NCBI GenBank assembly: GCA_963934015.1
Contig: CAWVWT010000011.1
Coordinates: forward strand, 1-58,103
Direction: 5' to 3'
DNA from: MGIIb-P sp963934015
GTDB taxonomy: Archaea; Thermoplasmatota; Poseidoniia; Poseidoniales; Thalassarchaeaceae
DNA: 58,103 nt
Below are positions 25,728 to 36,600 of this stretch, piece after piece (the stretch's first letter is position 1; the number at the start of each line of letters is the position of its first letter). The position numbers and the translations under genes are program-made. The notes below the pieces were generated by a model. That model searched no databases and was not told the DNA's origin. It worked only from the letters and a program-made list of their open reading frames with translations.

Positions 25728-28571
25728 TCAGATGCCGAGTGTGCCACGAGCAGCATCCAATGCAGCATCGAGTCCATCTGCGTTTGAGCCACCGCCTTGC
25801 GCAAAGGTTGGACGACCTCCACCACCACCACCGATGTGGCCCGCGATAGCATTGAGAATTTCGACAGCGTTATGATTTTCTGCGGCTACAGTGTCTTCGG
25901 TGATGGCAACGATGATTTTGCCACCACCCTCACGGCTACCGACTACGGCAACCGTTGGTTTCGATGCATCGCGTGTGAGTTCACCAACCATATTTTGCAT
26001 CTGTTTAAGTTCTCCAGTAGCCTCCATGATAACATACCGAATACCATCCTTTTCAACCGCTTCATCGCCACCACCACTGGTCCGCAGTCGAACGATTTCC
26101 GCTTCAAGGGACTCGATTTTTTTCTGTTGTGCCTTCCACTCCTCAAAGAAGCGATTGACGGTCTTTGGAAGGTCGTCAACCGCAACACCCAGCGCTTCGG
26201 CAGATTCGGCCAACAGGCGCTCCTGCCGACGGGCGTGTTCGCGTGCAGTTTCCCCGGCCACGATTTGCAGTCGCTCCACCCCGTCTTGGACTTGACTACT
26301 GCGAATGATGCGAACCTCCCCAATTTCGCCTGCTTGGTCATGATGCGTTCCCCCGCATGCTTGTACATCATGCTCGCCAATTCGAATCACGCGGATCTGG
26401 CTGTGTTTTGGAGGGCCTCCTTGGTACAGTTCAAAACCAAATTCTGCGTCGGCTTCAGCACGATTCATAACCATTTTTTCGACGGTTGGATTGGACCCAA
26501 TGATTGCATTCGCGTGATCTTCAATGGCATCGAGGTCATCACGAGTCAATCGTTGGAAATGGGTGACATCCAATCGCGCATAGCGTTCACCCTTGGATGA
26601 ACCCGCTTGCCAGATATGTGGACCCAGCAACGAGCGGGCACTACCCCCGATGATGTGGACCGAAGTATGGTGATCCATCAATTGCTTTCGGCGCTCCCAA
26701 GACACTTCGCCATTCACCGCCCCTGAAAGAGGGCCGTTTGTGAGATGAAGGATGATATCACCTTCGATGTGCGTATCGAATACGGTCGCATCCCCTAGCG
26801 TTCCAGAATCACCCAATTGTCCACCGCCTTCAGGATAGAATAGTGTGTGATCTAAAATGACCGCATGGGTTGGTGTACCCTGAACTTCACTGGATAAATT
26901 CAGTGCTGATGGGTCGATTTCTGTGCAGTGAAGAACATTAGCCTCAAATTGAGTCCGTGAAGTATCATCGTAGTAGTGGCGTCCGGTGGCTGGCCAATCA
27001 CCGGGAACCAATTTTTCCTTGTTCTTTGCCTTGGCTGCAGCCTTGGTTTGTAATGCATTTCTTTCAGCCATATCTGCCGTAAATCCAACACGAATCCCCA
27101 AATTACTCCAACCGAGACGATTGGCAATGCTGGCCACCATGTCAGGCTGAAGCCCACGTTCCTCAGCGAGCCGGAAAAGAACCTCATCAGGGGCGGTGCT
27201 CGCTTCCTTGGAAAGTTTTGCAAGTGCAGTGTTGACGGCGGCTTCACCCTTGCGAAGCATTTCATGATACCTGGCTTCCTCCAATTGAAGGATGGTTAGA
27301 ATCCCCTCCCTAGATTGGTTAAACCCTGACATATCCAAATTAACATCCATATGGTGAGCACCGAGTTCGGATAGGGTCATACTGAGTCCCAAATCGTCCT
27401 TCATACGGCAAACTCTACGCGCAAGCATTCGTGCAAGATATCCGGCCTTGGTGTTGGAAGGAATCAGTGTGTCACCAAGCATATTGCACAGAGCATGCAT
27501 ATGATCAGGGATTGCATAAATCGAAGATAGGGGTTCAGTTACTGCTTTCAATTGGTCGACTGAAATGGAAATCCCTCTATCCGTAAGGCGCTCCGATAAG
27601 CGATTGTAAAGAGACTCCACATCCGTCCCCACATCGATATTCAGAATACCTGCAAGCCGTGATAGTTCAGAAAGAAGGGCACCCATATCTATGTCCCCTA
27701 GTTGAGACAGTCTCGATTGGAAATCAGATTCTTCTTGTAACCAAGAAACCGTCTCAGGGTAGATCGCTTCGTAAATAGTAGGTGTTCCTGCTGCGGCCCA
27801 ACAAAATCGCTCAAGACCATACCCCGTGTCAATAATTTGTAATGGCATTTCGCCATAGAGAATGCCTTTGATTTCGACATCGCCATCTTCACGCTCCTGC
27901 AAATTCATGAAAACAAGAGTTGCGAGTTCAAGGCCACCTACGATGACCTCCACCGCAGGACCAGCATTGCCGCCGCCAGACCACGGGTTTTCAACATAGG
28001 TGATTTCGTTGGGCGCAATACCCAACCGATTGACGAATAGATCATCACAAAATCGGATGCACTCTTCCATCCAATACTTCACATCACCCTCTTCGGGACG
28101 ATTGAAACAGTGATGTGCCATCATTTCAAAGGTGGTTAAATGGCGTCCAGAACGACCCACTGCGGCGACATCCGTCAATCGGATACAAGGCTGAGATATA
28201 GTCAAAGGGTTCGCGGGAGGGGGGGCGATTCCACTCGTAACATGGGGTTGGAAATCAGCAATGGAGGCGATGGTGAGGTGGATATCATCCCGCCACCTAG
28301 CAATGACTGGGTAAGGTTCAACTCGAGAATGGCCATGTTCTTCGAAGTAGTTGAGGAAGGTTTCGCGCATCGCATCTTTCAGCGCCTTTCCACGCTGAGG
28401 GTATCCATCAATGATTGGTGCACCGATGAAAGTGTACTCATCTTCTGTTGTATCACCAGAAGTTTCCCGCGAGTGATCACGTGTCCAAAACCACAGGTCT
28501 GTGACCCTGCAAACCTTACGAACAAAGCCCTGTTCATGGAAATAGGGTATGTCGATGTCGCCGAAGGCCAT
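25728..28571 (-). CDS. alaS: Alanyl-tRNA synthetase, archaeal type
   Basis: 947 residues. The class II catalytic core opens with the archaeal-specific N-terminal extension (IPYFHEQGFVRKVCR), and RLTDVAAVGRSGRHLTTFEMMAHHCFN marks the core. The tRNA-binding region follows, then the editing domain with HTSVH and CGGTHHDQAGEIG (the zinc site that clears Ser/Gly-tRNA). A coiled coil (WKAQQKKIESLEAEIVRLR) and a Gly-rich DHHA1-type tail (IGGGGGGRPTFAQGG) close the protein. The start is ATG 28571: GAGG lies 6 nt upstream of it but directly touches the ATG at 28577. It is divergent from rtcB and abuts the SCO1 gene at the 3' end. Confidence 0.95.
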   Translation of the reverse strand: MAFGDIDIPYFHEQGFVRKVCRVTDLWFWTRDHSRETSGDTTEDEYTFIGAPIIDGYPQRGKALKDAMRETFLNYFEEHGHSRVEPYPVIARWRDDIHLTIASIADFQPHVTSGIAPPPANPLTISQPCIRLTDVAAVGRSGRHLTTFEMMAHHCFNRPEEGDVKYWMEECIRFCDDLFVNRLGIAPNEITYVENPWSGGGNAGPAVEVIVGGLELATLVFMNLQEREDGDVEIKGILYGEMPLQIIDTGYGLERFCWAAAGTPTIYEAIYPETVSWLQEESDFQSRLSQLGDIDMGALLSELSRLAGILNIDVGTDVESLYNRLSERLTDRGISISVDQLKAVTEPLSSIYAIPDHMHALCNMLGDTLIPSNTKAGYLARMLARRVCRMKDDLGLSMTLSELGAHHMDVNLDMSGFNQSREGILTILQLEEARYHEMLRKGEAAVNTALAKLSKEASTAPDEVLFRLAEERGLQPDMVASIANRLGWSNLGIRVGFTADMAERNALQTKAAAKAKNKEKLVPGDWPATGRHYYDDTSRTQFEANVLHCTEIDPSALNLSSEVQGTPTHAVILDHTLFYPEGGGQLGDSGTLGDATVFDTHIEGDIILHLTNGPLSGAVNGEVSWERRKQLMDHHTSVHIIGGSARSLLGPHIWQAGSSKGERYARLDVTHFQRLTRDDLDAIEDHANAIIGSNPTVEKMVMNRAEADAEFGFELYQGGPPKHSQIRVIRIGEHDVQACGGTHHDQAGEIGEVRIIRSSQVQDGVERLQIVAGETAREHARRQERLLAESAEALGVAVDDLPKTVNRFFEEWKAQQKKIESLEAEIVRLRTSGGGDEAVEKDGIRYVIMEATGELKQMQNMVGELTRDASKPTVAVVGSREGGGKIIVAITEDTVAAENHNAVEILNAIAGHIGGGGGGRPTFAQGGGSNADGLDAALDAARGTLGI

Positions 28572-28620
28572 GGGCATCCTCAGTAGACCGGAATTGAAGG
28601 CCGTTCATGAATGAGTCGGC

Positions 28621-28639
28621 CGGCACCCATTGGGTGCCG
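28621..28639. promoter_or_regulatory. 8-bp inverted repeat between alaS and rtcB
   Basis: CGGCACCC-ATT-GGGTGCCG lies in the divergent intergenic region, 41 nt before the rtcB ATG, so it cannot be a terminator for either gene. Operator or leader hairpin. Confidence 0.4.
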
Positions 28640-28679
28640 TCGCCGAAAGCGACTTGACACACTGTCGACAGCGCAGGGT

Positions 28680-30143
28680 ATGAGTGACACGTGGCGGGAG
28701 CATATTGAATCGGCGGGAGCCGGTTTGCACCGCATCAAAAAGCATGGTGCGATGAGAGTCGATGCCATGCTGGTTGCCGATTCTCAACATTTGTCAAACC
28801 AAACTGATCAATCACCAGGGCAATTGGCCAATACAGCTGCACTCCCAGGTGTTGTTGGCAATGCATGGGCCATGGCTGATTTTCATTTTGGATATGGATT
28901 TCCCATCGGTGGCGTGGTGGCTACAGACATCGATAATGGTGGCGTGATATCACCTGGTGGGGTGGGATTTGACATCAATTGCGGTGTTCGGTTGTGCGCT
29001 TTAAATTTGGAACAAAATGACCTCCGTGATATGAAAAAACTGGGGAGGAGGCTCAAAGGAAGAATTCCAGCCGGCCCATCGGGTAAGGGTGGCGTAGATT
29101 TGTCTGATTCAGGTATGGAATCCATCCTTTCTGAGGGTGCCAAGGCTGCCGTTGAACTCGGATTTGGGCATCATGCGGACTTGGCTGCCATGGAATCAAA
29201 TGGATTGCTAGAAGGTAGTGAAAGAGGATTATCTGAGCGTGCAATGAAAAGAGGGGCTCTTTCATTGGGAACATTGGGTTCAGGCAATCATTTCCTGGAA
29301 TTACAAGTTGTCGAAAACATTCTAGATGTCGAAGCGGCGAATGCCTTTGGGCTACGGCAGGGGCAAGTAACTGCAATGATTCACACTGGTTCACGGGGAT
29401 TGGGGCACCAGGTTTGTTCAGACCACGTTGCTGGTTTGGAATCACGTTACAAGAAAACTGCTGAGGGGTGGCATGCAGAAGAGTGGGACATTACATTGCC
29501 TGACAGACAATTGGCTGCGGCACCGTTCCATTCGAAAGAAGGCCAAGCCTACTTTGAGGCAATGCAAGCAGCAGGGAACTACGCCTTTGCCAATCGCAGT
29601 GCGCTAACACAGAGATTACGTGACACACTTCGCGCCCACCTAGGCACTGATGGTGAATTAGAGGTGATTTACGATGTGTGCCACAATATCGCCAAGATCG
29701 AGCAACACGTTGTCCACGGTTCTTCCTGTAATTGCTGCGTGCACAGAAAAGGTGCGACCAGGGCATTGGGTGGAGATCACAATGAATTGGCGCCTAAATT
29801 CAGTGGTGTAGGTCAACCAGTTCTTGTCCCGGGTGACATGGGTACAGCATCATACGTCCTCGCAGGCCCTGTTTCGGGTTCAAATGATGCTTTCTCGTCT
29901 TCATGCCATGGGGCGGGTCGACAACTATCAAGAACTCAAGCGCGGAATTCAATCGATGGTTTGGCACTTCAGGAAGAATTGGCAGCTAAAGGTATCTCAG
30001 TGTATGCGAATACACCGAATGTACTCTCGGAAGAAGCCCCGGATGCTTACAAAGATGTAGATCAAGTCATACGCCTAACGACTGAAGCCGGACTTGCGCG
30101 ACCTGTGGCTAAACTACGGCCTTTTTGTGTCATCAAGGGATGA
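28680..30143 (+). CDS. rtcB: RNA-splicing ligase RtcB
   Basis: 487 residues; a GTP- and Mn-dependent 3'-5' ligase joining tRNA halves after intron removal. Family hallmarks: MADFHFGYGFPIGGV, GGVGFDINCGVR (metal Cys), LGSGNHFLEL, HTGSRGLGHQ, DVCHNIAKIEQH and the guanylated His in SSCHGAGRQLSRTQA. VHRKGATRA completes the active site. There is no intein, although rtcB is a common intein host. The ATG at 28680 is preceded by CAGGGT; the in-frame ATG at 28611 lies before a palindrome and has no homologous extension. It acts with the splicing endonuclease encoded near 7800. Confidence 0.93.
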   Translation: MSDTWREHIESAGAGLHRIKKHGAMRVDAMLVADSQHLSNQTDQSPGQLANTAALPGVVGNAWAMADFHFGYGFPIGGVVATDIDNGGVISPGGVGFDINCGVRLCALNLEQNDLRDMKKLGRRLKGRIPAGPSGKGGVDLSDSGMESILSEGAKAAVELGFGHHADLAAMESNGLLEGSERGLSERAMKRGALSLGTLGSGNHFLELQVVENILDVEAANAFGLRQGQVTAMIHTGSRGLGHQVCSDHVAGLESRYKKTAEGWHAEEWDITLPDRQLAAAPFHSKEGQAYFEAMQAAGNYAFANRSALTQRLRDTLRAHLGTDGELEVIYDVCHNIAKIEQHVVHGSSCNCCVHRKGATRALGGDHNELAPKFSGVGQPVLVPGDMGTASYVLAGPVSGSNDAFSSSCHGAGRQLSRTQARNSIDGLALQEELAAKGISVYANTPNVLSEEAPDAYKDVDQVIRLTTEAGLARPVAKLRPFCVIKG

Positions 30144-30146
30144 TTT

Positions 30147-30326
30147 TCAAGCGTCATCTGAATTAGAATCACATTGTCGCCGATTTTTTAGGAATAAACC
30201 GAGGCCAATCCACCAAGCTAATTCAAGTGACAAGAGAATAAGGGCGAAAGCAGTACCCATATCTGCGCCGATTTGATCGACGCCAGTGGTTTCTGATGCT
30301 TGAATCCAAGCTTCTTCTATTTTCAT
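30147..30326 (-). CDS. Very small single-helix membrane protein (59 aa)
   Basis: Read directly on the minus strand: ATG at 30326, TGA at 30149-30147. A polar N-terminus (MKIEEAWIQASETT) is followed by a hydrophobic helix (MGTAFALILLSLELAWWIGL, then GLFL) and a basic end KNRRQC with an acidic C-terminus, which suggests the tail is inside. It lies 19 nt after the stop of another small gene on the same strand, and its stop is 3 nt from the rtcB stop. I know no family. The positive-inside layout and the otherwise empty slot support a real gene. Confidence 0.6.
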   Translation of the reverse strand: MKIEEAWIQASETTGVDQIGADMGTAFALILLSLELAWWIGLGLFLKNRRQCDSNSDDA

Positions 30327-30345
30327 ATAATTATCGTCCCATGTG

Positions 30346-30540
30346 TCACATGGAAATGCCCGCGCGAGGAGTTCCCGCGTGGACTGGTGCTGCTCCGGAC
30401 TGTACTCCGTCCGCTTCTTCCATAATGATGGTCAGCAACGTATTGACAAGTTTGCGGAGGTCCTCCACCTCCCCTTGTAAACTGGCCATGTCTCTTGCTA
30501 TCGTCAATCTCCGGTTTTCGCTAGTGCCCATGGTTCCCAT
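30346..30540 (-). CDS. Small coiled-coil protein (64 aa)
   Basis: A 64-residue frame from ATG 30540 (MGTMGTSENRRLTIARD...). Residues about 10-40 form an amphipathic, heptad-like helix (MASLQGEVEDLRKLVNTLL) ending in an acidic stretch, then a Pro/Gly-rich tail. No known domain. A TATA-like CTTTATAGA lies about 50 nt upstream, behind a strong palindrome cluster. A second ATG at 30531 is equally possible; a longer in-frame start at 30645 lies inside the palindromes and is not believed. Probably in one transcript with the 59-aa membrane protein. Confidence 0.5.
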   Translation of the reverse strand: MGTMGTSENRRLTIARDMASLQGEVEDLRKLVNTLLTIIMEEADGVQSGAAPVHAGTPRAGISM

Positions 30541-30611
30541 CCCATCATGAGGGATTTCTCCCTCAAACGGCCCATCTATTCGGACCGGTCTATAAAGGAA
30601 ACGATTTTGTT

Positions 30612-30649
30612 CGGTTTCGGAAACCGTTTCGAAACATTTTCGCAAAATG
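30612..30649. repeat. Nested palindrome cluster
   Basis: Three interlocking inverted repeats occur in 38 bp: CGGTTT-CGG-AAACCG (30612-30626), the perfect palindrome GTTTCGAAAC (30626-30635) and CATTTT-CGC-AAAATG (30635-30649). Each centre contains a CG step. The cluster lies 13-50 nt beyond the stop of the giant surface-protein gene and upstream of the TATA-like box of the small-gene pair. It could be an operator or a transcript-end structure. Confidence 0.65.
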
Positions 30650-30661
30650 CCAGAAGTGGTT

Positions 30662-33600
30662 TCAACTCAATAGGCGAGCAATGATATCAGCTTTCGTCCC
30701 ACTACTGTTCAAACCTTGCAGTGTTGCAAGTTCAACCAATTCAGCTTTCTTCAATCGCTTTAGAGATGCTTCGCTAGGCCCGGAGTCATCTTCCACCGGG
30801 AGGGGATCGTCAACTTCCACGGTTTCCTCATCAGCTTGCACACTTTCAGGTTCGGTATCAAGAGGGGATTCGGGTGCAGGAGTGGTGTATTCTGCACCAA
30901 ATCCTGAAGGAGCAGTGGGTGGGTTCGGTTCGGCATTTTGATCAATAATCTGCTGTGCTGACCAACCTTTGTCCATCCACGCGTTCACCTTTGATTCGGA
31001 CCAATCTGGGAGGGCTGAACAAACTTCAGCGACAGACAACAACCGAGGATCAGGCGTTGTTTGGACCGGAGCTGATACATTGTGGCCTGATTCGACGAAA
31101 TCGGCGGCTGCTCGACTCAATTCACTGTGCTTCAAGTATCCATTTTTATCTTCATCGTATGAATTGGCAAAGTGAAGGAAGGCTGCCTTGTCATGAATAT
31201 CATGTGCTTCGATGACGTGGGCTACAGTTTCATCATTGAAATCAAGTGGATATTCACTCTCCGGGGTCATTGTTGATTGTGTCATTAGAGTAGTGAAATC
31301 TACAGCCGCCCGGTCTAATTCCTCAGCATCGAGGAATCCATCCAGGTCTCTGTCGTATTTTCGTGCATGTGCAAGGAAGGCGTCTTTGTCATAGATGCCG
31401 TGTCGTGAAACCGTATTCCAAAGCGTATCTTCCTCGTAATCGAGGCGGATTCCTGTTGTAGCGCCAAATGAAGACTCTCCTTCATCACCCCATGCCTCAC
31501 CGATATATTCATCCATCGATTCGCTGGGTTTGCGCAATACGATAATACCTAGTAAGCCGACAACAATCACCACTAACACACCAACAATTCCAATGAGGAA
31601 GATGGTTGAGGATGTCGAACCATCTGATTTTTCATCTACACTGACAGAGAACTCATCGATGGGAATTAGGTTTTGTGAATCACCATCAACGTAGATGTAA
31701 ATTTCAGGTACCCCTGCCGCCCATGCTTCCCACTCAAAGATGACAGTTGCATCGGTATCCAAAGATGTTAGATTGAGTATTTTTGTATCAATATTCATCA
31801 AATAACCATCTCTTTGCTCAGCAAGTGTGACATTGATACTTCCACCACGCAATCCTTCATTTGTGAAAATGGCTTGGATTTCCACAGAATCCCCATATTT
31901 GGGCGTGAATGGTGAGATTACCCAAGCGGAATGTTTCCATTCAAATTCGATAATTTCGAGTAATGGGTATCGTGGAGCAGTCTCAGTGCCTTCACCTTCA
32001 AGCGTATTACCTGCCAAATCTACCCCCTGAAACCAGACGCTTATTTGGTCACCATCTAGCAACCTCCCACCGTCTGCTGGTCGCATATCAAGTTGGTTTC
32101 CGAAGTGAGTTTGTTCTCCTTCAACACTCACAAATTGTAGTTCACCAACCCCACCTATACCCAATCGAGGTAAACCATTGCGATAGAAATCCCAATGAAC
32201 TGTGAGATTAGAGTCCGGCATGCCACCTGAATCATCTATGATAATGTCGATTTGTACAGAACTTAATTGATCACTCTCCAATCGTAAAAGGGAGGAGGTT
32301 GGGAATCGGAACTGGTCAAAGATAATTTCCGGTGCATTACTATCAATGATGATGCTTGAATCTGTATTTGCCAGTGATGCACCGGCACCTGGAACGTTTA
32401 GTACGGTCAATTCAATCGGTAATTGTTGTGCGGGTGGTGTTCTTGCGGGTAGTACGAGAGGGGCACTGAACAATCCACCGGATTGTACCTCTACCACCTT
32501 CTCTACAACGACACTCCCGACAAGAACTTGGGCGCGCACGGACAAGTTTTCATTGGGAACTAGAATCGGTACAGAAGTTGCACTGTATCTGACAGTTCCT
32601 TCGACAATGATTTCATCCCCTTCTTGCACATTGAGTACGGTTGCATTGCCTTCGGAAATCGCTGGAGTCAGGTCAACCAAATCTGTGGCCACTGCAACAA
32701 GAATGTTGTCGAGGCGCCAACGCAAGGCGTTGAGATTGTTCAAATTCGCTACAGTTGCGGTGTCATCAGTGACAGTTACGCCAGGGACATACCAGTTCTG
32801 TGATGTTGGTGTATTCCAGTCCATGCTAAATGTAATGTCTAATCGCGAAGTGTCTGCAGTCATTTGTGTGATTGTGGCAGATAATGGTTGAACGTGGCTG
32901 TTAGCTACAGTGGAGAGGACATCCTGGCGGGGGTCGTAGTGGAATTGTCCCAACGGGGCGTAAGTTTGCCCTGCAAGATAGACTGCGATATCATCCAATG
33001 TTTGGACTCCATTTGCATCTTGGATAATCATCGAGAAGGTATGGGTTTGATCTGCAAGAAGATGCTCTTCCCATGTATCTAGTGAGAAACCTGTGTTCAG
33101 CAGAGTCGTCTCAGTATTTTGTGCTGTTTGCAATGTCGCCCAATCTGACGACAAACCAGGCCCACCGCCTGTGCCCCCATCTTGGTAACTATTTCCGGCC
33201 CAATCGACACCTTCAATCCACAAGCTAACCTTGGAATTGAAACCATTCGTTGCAACCTGGATATTGGAGAAAGTGATCTGTTGGGAACCACTGCGCAACG
33301 GATACAGATTCTCGGTCATTGTGAGGTATTCTGAAGCCTGCGCAAAACCGTCGGCATTGGTGTCATCTATACCTTCTCGCCAGTAGTGGAGCACGACCTC
33401 ATCACTTCGATCCTGCGCATCGGAAACTGTGATATGAACTGACAATGGATTGATTGGATCCCAAACGAATCCATTTGCATCTAGTTGACCAACTGAAGTG
33501 GATACAAGGAATGGGCCCGCAACTGGGGCTTCATCGTCCATCATAATGGTGACAACAGGGGGGTTCGAGGTAGAATCATTTGCACCAGTCGACCCTGTGA

Positions 33601-36600
33601 TGGGACCTACCCGGCCAATACTAGGCGATAGCGTGTTGGAATTCGAAGTAGGCAGTAGTATGTTACCAGAGAATGTTCCATTTCCATCGGAAACCACTGG
33701 CACCTCAACACCAGACACATTGACAATCATCGCAAAGTCACTCTGCAATGGCTGCAAACCAACCGTATTCTGGAAGCGGACACTACCACTAAGGGATACA
33801 TTTTGTTCACTGCGGGAGTGGAATGGGTAATCAGGCGAGAATTGATTCGACATATGACGACCTTGGTCATCGTAGACCTCAAAACTACTGACTTCGAGAT
33901 CATTTTCCACTGCTTGGCTACCCGAACCACCGGATTGTGCGTGTGCCGGTGCAATAGCTTCCCCTGTGATATTGTAACTCAGGGCTGACCAATCAATTTG
34001 CGCGACATCATCCCATGTCCATGAGACTCGGAATCGCCAATCGATTTCGAGCGTGCCAGCATTTTCCGTAACACTGCTATCTGATTCCATAGGCAATTGT
34101 GCATTGCCAGAAACCTGAGTAAATATGGCCGCTGTCGAAGGGTTTGCAACTTCAAAGACAATGCTCGTACCATCGCTAGCCATTCCTGTAAATGAAATCT
34201 TGGAGATTGCATCGTTATCGTACAAGTGGTGGTGACGTGTGGTAATTTCAACCACATTACCATCTGGATACAGAGTATTTGGGACGGTGAATGGATAATT
34301 GGTAATCATCAATTCATGATGAATGCCGCCATCAATAATCACGGCACCTGCATCAGCATTGTAGGTCACGGGAATATCGACACTTTCACCTGCACCCTGA
34401 GCAATTGTGATGCGCTGGAAATCAACCATTTGTTGTGTCAAATCGGTGATATTTTCTGATATTGAATAGCCGAGGGTTATCGCAGTGATGTCTACGTAAG
34501 CCAATCCACCTGTCGACAAATCAAATTCGACTACCCTCCAATCTCGTCCCGTCTGTTGTTGGGTATGTGATGGTTGAACCATGTTAATATGTGCAATTAT
34601 CGAAGGTGAAAGACTCGTCGTAGTGTAACCACCTGTGAATGTAATGGTTGGAGATGAGCCGATTGAAATATCGACTGGAGAGGAGTTAGGGTCAGTCAAC
34701 GATGCGACATATGCGGAAATAACCGCAGTTCGAACCGTCGCATCTTCTGGAATCAGGACGGATACTGTGGAACCTGACGAATCCACATAGAAATTCGTAG
34801 AAGCAGTGTCTTGATTGTGAACCGTTGTTCCAGCTGAAGATGTTGTTTCATAGAGCATCTGTTGCCATCCGTGCGTACCGTAAACAGTACCGGTTGGGAA
34901 GCTCCAATCGACAGTGCCATCACTGGTCACGTCGGCTTGTGGGTTCACAGCTGGTTGTCCAAATTCACCTTCTGCCCAAAGTGATGAAATATGCCCGCCT
35001 GGATTGACTTCAATGTGGACACCGAAGCCGGGTTGCGGTTCAGGGAAATTAATGGTCCCTGAAAGTCCGGTTTGACCGACGATTGCACCGCTTGCATCAA
35101 TCGCCCGAATGGTTACCTGAGAGCCTACACCCGAGAAATCAATCGAAGTAATTGGGCGACTGGAGTGTGTGAAATCACTGTTGATTTGTAGAACTGCCGA
35201 GCCATTGTTGGTCAGATTTCCATTCCAGAGATCCAGCGTCGGGGCAACATCCCAGCCATTGCCAGAACCGCGTGCATCCAACGTACGGATTGAACCGATA
35301 TGAACAGCGTCGATTAGTGGCGTCAAGAATGGGTTTTCAGTACCCATATTGATTTTGACGCGGATACTCGGATACGTGTCTTTATCAAGCCCATGCAGGG
35401 AGACTGGGAAGGATTGATTCGAGAAACCATCAATGACATTCCCAGATATGTCTAGAACTGATGCTGTCGCCCAAGTATCGTCTGCAACCATGCCATCGAT
35501 ATCGATGAATCCACCACCCAGACCATTGGTCTGAATGACGTCAGAAATCCAATTCCCTTCATCATAGAAATAATCGACTTCAAGACCCACATCATCGATG
35601 TACCAACCCTCTTCGAAAGACCACGATGTGAGGTAGGGCTCATACGTAAATCTAAACCACACGGTTTGTCCAGAATACATCGACAAATCGGCGACCTTTG
35701 TGTCCCAAAGATTGTGTGGACCTTCACAAGAGAAACCGCTTGGACCAATGTTGCTTGCGCCATCGAAATTACCAAGGTTTTGTAGTGTCCCAGTGCCCCA
35801 TGTGTAGCCGGTTTGGTCATACCAATTATTACCTGGATCAAAGTGTGTCCAGGTATTGTTGTCCGTCGAAATAAATACCGCACCACCTGCATAACCTTGG
35901 TATGCACACATCCAATGCTCAAACGTCAATCTTGCACTCGCGCCTGCCGGAATTGTATAGGGGGGTGAATAGAGATGATCATTGGACCCATCATTTGCCG
36001 AACCGGCAAGATGTGTTCCAAGCCCAAAGGGGCCAGAGGGCCAGCTAGTGGGTCCTCCTGTTGTCGTTTGGAGTGAACCGTATTCCCAATCACCCGTGGC
36101 CCACCATCCGGGCGCCATTGCCGTAGGTGCTGTGGCAGTACTATCTTCAAATCCATAGGTACCACTGATCGCACCTGCGCCAATTGAAAGGTAAGCCCAA
36201 TCATGTGTGGCGCCATTCAGGCCACTGGCCACCATCGTTGTGGAATTAGTGAGGGGGTCGTCATCGAGAATTGTACCATTTCCTGCAACTACCGAAATAC
36301 GATCAACAGTCAATCCCTCTTGGGAATCTTGCGGCGACCCATATTGAACAGATGAGTCGGTGTCAACTCGGATGCGGAAATCGGTCAACCCTGCATTATG
36401 GAATGATGAGGGGATAGCAAGTTCGAGGGTGACGAAACCATTGGTCTGATCACCATACAAAGTTCCATTAGGCATAGTGTAACCGTTACCTGGAATCGCA
36501 CCTGTACGACTTCGACATGCAGCTGTAGTTGCTGTACCGGATGATGATATGTCGGTCCAAGTATTCCCATTAGGTGACAACTCTACACAAAAATTGTCCC

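Noticed and set aside
25797..26600. 267-codon plus-strand frame opposite alaS
   Set aside because: It lies entirely antisense to the conserved C-terminal domains of alaS, has no motif and shows complement-like composition.
28680..30143. Possible intein in rtcB
   Set aside because: The ligase motifs are continuous and the length is normal; no splicing blocks are present.
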